This document shows positions 4,335 to 6,648 of a stretch of DNA of 6,648 nucleotides, piece by piece. The notes below the pieces were generated by a model. The model did not search any database and was not told the DNA's origin. It saw only the letters and a program-made list of their open reading frames with translations. Source of the DNA: Nitrospirota bacterium (lineage in GTDB: Bacteria > JACPQY01); assembly GCA_016180645.1 (NCBI GenBank), contig JACPAV010000046.1:1-6648 (forward strand), written 5' to 3'. Each line of letters opens with the position of its first letter. Positions within the stretch are counted from its first letter, which is position 1. The translations under genes and the position numbers were made by a program.

Positions 4335-6318
4335 GGCTTCCTCCATCCGTTTTCTGGCTCTTGCGTGGCTTGGCCTCGTGATCGCCGCGGGGAGCATCTG
4401 GATCGTGCTGGACAATTCGGGACCCGCGGCATGGGATCAGAGTCGCCACGCTCGCAACGCCCTGGCCATGCTCGACATCCTCCGCGATGCGGGAGGCCGG
4501 CATTCGCTATTCGACTTCCTTTACTACTACGATTTCTACCCGCCCCTGAGCTACCTCCCAACGGTTCTCTTTCACCTGATTTTCGGACGGGAATACGACG
4601 TTGCGTGCTTCTCCACTCTTCTGTTCTGGATACCGCTTCTATTCCTATCAACCGTTGCCGTCGGACGCCGGCTCATGGGCGCTCGCGCGGGCTGGCTGGC
4701 GGGATCCGCGATCCTTTGCCTTCCCAGCGTCGTAGCCCTGTCAAAAGACTACCTCACCGACCTCCAGACCGGTGCAATGACTTCGGTGGCGATGTGGGGG
4801 CTATTGCGGTCGAATCTTCTGTTGACCCCCCGCAGATCTCGTGTGGTGCAAGCCGGATTGATCCTTGGGGCCTGCATGTTGACGAAGTGGTCCATGCCCG
4901 CCTTCCTGGCCGGCCCCGTCCTGATCGCTTCGATCCGAGGGCTGAGAAGACAGCCTGCCCGATTCATCGGGAATGCAATGCTGGCCGGCGGGATCGCGGC
5001 CTTGATGGTCTTACCTTGGTATTTTCCGAATCGGCGCGACATCGTCCGCGCTCTCTTCTTCTCCGTGGAATACGGCGGGGATTTGGGCTACCCGGACCCT
5101 CTCTCACTGTCATCGTTCCTGTGGTATGCCCGCGCTCTTGTGGAATCGCACCTCACCCTGCCGGTCGTCATCCTGTTTGCCGGCGGCATGGCGGTTCTTG
5201 CGAAGCGGCGGAAGCCGGTTCTTGTGCTCTTGCTGCTGAGCCTGAGCCTGTCGTGGCTCGTGCTCACGGTCATGCGAAACAAGGAAGCACGATTTGCGAT
5301 GGCTTTCCTTCCCTACGTCTGCTGGGTGATCGCGGGCACCCTGTCGCGACCAAAGCAGAGGACTGGAGTCTGGGTCGCCGGAGTTCTGGCTGCTGTGGGT
5401 GTTTTTTCTCTTTCGGGAGTCCTGTTTCGCCTGCCGGTCCTCCCCGAGCGGGTAGGCGGTGGATTCTACACACTGCTGAATCAGGAGCCGTACTGGTGGT
5501 CACAACCTCCAGCGGCCGTTGCGCCTGACCCCGCGAAAGAGGCCGAGCAACTGTTTCGAAGTCTCTGGACATGCCTGCGGCCAAGGGAACATCCCCAAGC
5601 AGGGGTAGTGGATGTACGGCTTGATCACACGAGAATCGATCCCTACAGGATCGACTACTACGCCGTTCTCAACCATAGGGCGGTAAGGGTTCTGATCGGA
5701 CCGGATGCCCCCTTCTTGGACAGCAGGGGCTGGCCGCCGGCGGGCCCGGGGGGTGCGGAATTTGTGATCGTCCCCGGGCGCGATACTGAGGTTGAGGATT
5801 ATCAGCCTTTGGCTCTACTCCATAATCCAGGAGGGATCCTCGGTGGGGATGTGAAGTTGATGAATTCAACTCAGGTGTTAGGGGACTCGAAATCGCCGCG
5901 CGTCGCGGCCTTGTTTGCCGATCCTGAATACAATAATGCCGCGTGCCTCCTCTCTTCCCGAATTATTGAGACCGCCGTGTCAATGGGCGGGCGTTCGGGC
6001 CTCCAATTGGAGTGGATGGTCGGCTCCCGTGGGGTGGGACACCGCTTTGAGTATGTGCGCCAAGTTCAGGCCAATGGCCCGTCGCCCTTTCGCCTTGAAT
6101 GGATCGGCCCCTCGACATGGGCGACCGGCGAGCGCAAGACGGAAACGGTCCAACTTCAACTACCCGATTCCATCACGCCCGGAGACTACGATCTGGTGCT
6201 ATCCCTGCTTAGACGACCCAAGAGACACGACGAGAAACCGCTCCCAACCCGCTTGGTCGTGATCGGTAAGTTGGCGGAGAGTTCAGCCGTCCCCCTGGGT
6301 CGGATCCGAATCCGATAG
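4321..6318 (+). CDS. GT39/ArnT-like GT-C membrane glycosyltransferase
   Basis: A 665-residue integral membrane protein of the PMT/ArnT-like GT-C fold, expected to move sugar from a polyprenyl-phosphate donor. The first membrane helix is about residues 9-30. The following loop has WDQSRHARNAL (38-48), where Asp39 sits at the usual position of the catalytic Asp of the family. YPPLSYLP (73-80) matches the conserved loop-1 motif. Further helices lie near 95-115, 122-140, 150-165, 176-205, 217-233, 278-294, 299-317, 325-340 and 348-368. The MRNKEARFAMAFLP motif (318-331) resembles the conserved Asn-Lys-Glu-x-Arg-Phe segment of these proteins. Residues after about 375 are not membrane-spanning and end in a probable beta-rich domain (about 555-650, VQLQLPDSITPGDYDLVLSLL). 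The start is fixed: GTG 4321 is preceded in frame by TGA at 4315-4317. It has no Shine-Dalgarno and overlaps the preceding methyltransferase by 14 bp, which suggests translational coupling. Confidence 0.88.
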   Translation: MRKDRASSIRFLALAWLGLVIAAGSIWIVLDNSGPAAWDQSRHARNALAMLDILRDAGGRHSLFDFLYYYDFYPPLSYLPTVLFHLIFGREYDVACFSTLLFWIPLLFLSTVAVGRRLMGARAGWLAGSAILCLPSVVALSKDYLTDLQTGAMTSVAMWGLLRSNLLLTPRRSRVVQAGLILGACMLTKWSMPAFLAGPVLIASIRGLRRQPARFIGNAMLAGGIAALMVLPWYFPNRRDIVRALFFSVEYGGDLGYPDPLSLSSFLWYARALVESHLTLPVVILFAGGMAVLAKRRKPVLVLLLLSLSLSWLVLTVMRNKEARFAMAFLPYVCWVIAGTLSRPKQRTGVWVAGVLAAVGVFSLSGVLFRLPVLPERVGGGFYTLLNQEPYWWSQPPAAVAPDPAKEAEQLFRSLWTCLRPREHPQAGVVDVRLDHTRIDPYRIDYYAVLNHRAVRVLIGPDAPFLDSRGWPPAGPGGAEFVIVPGRDTEVEDYQPLALLHNPGGILGGDVKLMNSTQVLGDSKSPRVAALFADPEYNNAACLLSSRIIETAVSMGGRSGLQLEWMVGSRGVGHRFEYVRQVQANGPSPFRLEWIGPSTWATGERKTETVQLQLPDSITPGDYDLVLSLLRRPKRHDEKPLPTRLVVIGKLAESSAVPLGRIRIR

Positions 6319-6409
6319 TGGCCGAGTTTCAGTGTTCGAGCCGGTGAGTCAAACGCGGCTTGAATGAGAATATGCGGCGGCCTCCCGATGGATCCAGCGT
6401 CTTGAAAAA
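6319..6409. other. Intergenic stretch, no gene seen
   Basis: No convincing reading frame or ribosome binding site. The only structure noticed is AGCCG (6339-6343) with CGGCT (6356-6360), a five-pair stem with a 12-base loop and no T-tract, too weak to call a terminator. Codons in the frame of the Uma2 remnant extend back to a TGA at 6365-6367, but residues before about 6410 do not resemble that family. Confidence 0.6.
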
Positions 6410-6556
6410 GGTCGGGAGAGGATTATTGAAGAGAAGTACGTTCGCGGAGCGCCCGATTTGGTGGTTGAGGTTCGCTCACCGACACACCTGGACCGGGATC
6501 GGGTAGTCAAGAAGAAGCTGTATCACAAGTTCGGCTTGAAGGAGTATTGTGTTCTG
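6410..6556 (+). pseudogene. Remnant of a Uma2-family (DUF820) nuclease-like gene
   Basis: One frame reads GRERIIEEKYVRGAPDLVVE, then VRSPTHLDRDRVVKKKLYHK, then FGLKEYCVL. This closely follows the core of Uma2/DUF820 proteins, where a GAPDLVVEVLSP-like strand with Asp and Glu of the PD-(D/E)XK nuclease fold is followed by D-R-x-x-K-x-x-x-Y and G-x-K-E-Y. Uma2 proteins are usually about 180-200 residues. Only about 49 are recognisable here, with no start codon or N-terminal half, and similarity stops after EYCVL where the family normally has EYWIVDP. The frame stays open to the window end but the later residues (SRSLCPRSPWGKW) do not match. It is therefore a fragment cut at both ends, not a working gene. 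The family is common in cyanobacteria, Chloroflexota and other environmental bacteria and its function is poorly known. Confidence 0.72.
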
Positions 6557-6648
6557 TCCCGGAGCTTATGTCCCAGGTCCCCCTGGGGTAAATGGGTTAC
6601 AGTTTTCGGTCCCATGGGAGGTCATTTCATGGCCTCTGGCAATCATAG
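6555..6648. mobile_element. Possible insertion-sequence end breaking the Uma2 remnant
   Basis: Right where Uma2 similarity ends, TGTCCC occurs at 6555-6560 and again at 6569-6574. Further GTCCC copies are at 6577-6581 and 6609-6613. There is also an inverted repeat CCAGG (6573-6577) with CCTGG (6582-6586), and the palindrome CCCATGGG (6611-6618). Short repeated motifs at an end, followed by a non-coding leader, are a common design of transposase-binding termini, for example in IS481 and IS21 relatives. No transposase is visible before the window ends, so the call rests on the abrupt junction and the repeats only. Confidence 0.28.

Noticed and set aside
3534-4415. 293-residue minus-strand open frame over the small methyltransferase
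   Set aside because: The plus strand has complete SAM-methyltransferase motifs in order, and the antisense product has none.
4365-5528. 387-residue plus-strand open frame inside the GT39-like gene
   Set aside because: It is out of frame with clear membrane helices and conserved motifs, and its own residues are Arg/Pro/Ser-rich without features.
6339-6360. Intrinsic terminator after the glycosyltransferase
   Set aside because: It has only a five-pair stem, a 12-base loop and no following T-tract.

Overview
The window reads as a piece of a fairly GC-rich chromosome from an environmental, probably uncultured bacterium. Codons are G/C-biased at third positions, GTG starts occur, and there are no eukaryotic or phage features. 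The sequence alone does not fix a phylum. There is no rRNA, tRNA or CRISPR array.

Layout. Bases 37-452 hold a non-coding tandem array built on a 132-bp period. Each full unit contains two palindromes in opposite orientation, each preceded at its outer end by GTAG: the architecture of paired REP elements (REPIN/BIME type). The arms of these palindromes change in a compensatory way between copies. The array ends 11 bp from the stop codon of a minus-strand gene (464-1342) for an FkbM-family SAM-dependent methyltransferase. That gene has a candidate sigma70-like promoter so close to its ATG that its mRNA could be leaderless. Across a 53-bp divergent spacer, three plus-strand genes follow. The first (1396-3579) is a multi-pass GT-C-like membrane protein with an embedded C-terminal PA14 domain and a run of ten G in its coding region. 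The second (3663-4334) is a small class I SAM methyltransferase. The third (4321-6318) overlaps the second by 14 bp and encodes a GT39/ArnT-like membrane glycosyltransferase with a C-terminal non-membrane domain. The last 330 bases contain a truncated remnant of a Uma2 (DUF820) nuclease-like gene, which breaks off at a GTCCC-repeat-rich sequence that may be the end of an insertion sequence.

How the genes may work together. Two polyprenyl-phosphate-sugar-type membrane glycosyltransferases and two SAM methyltransferases side by side suggest synthesis and decoration of a cell-surface or membrane-lipid glycan. The GT-C proteins would work at the membrane with their C-terminal domains probably outside, and the methyltransferases would work in the cytoplasm. 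No substrate can be read from the sequence. The REP array and the broken Uma2/IS-like tail mark both edges as accessory, rearranged DNA. The most unusual signals are the covarying REPIN array, the PA14 domain inside a GT-C-like protein, and the G10 tract in that gene.
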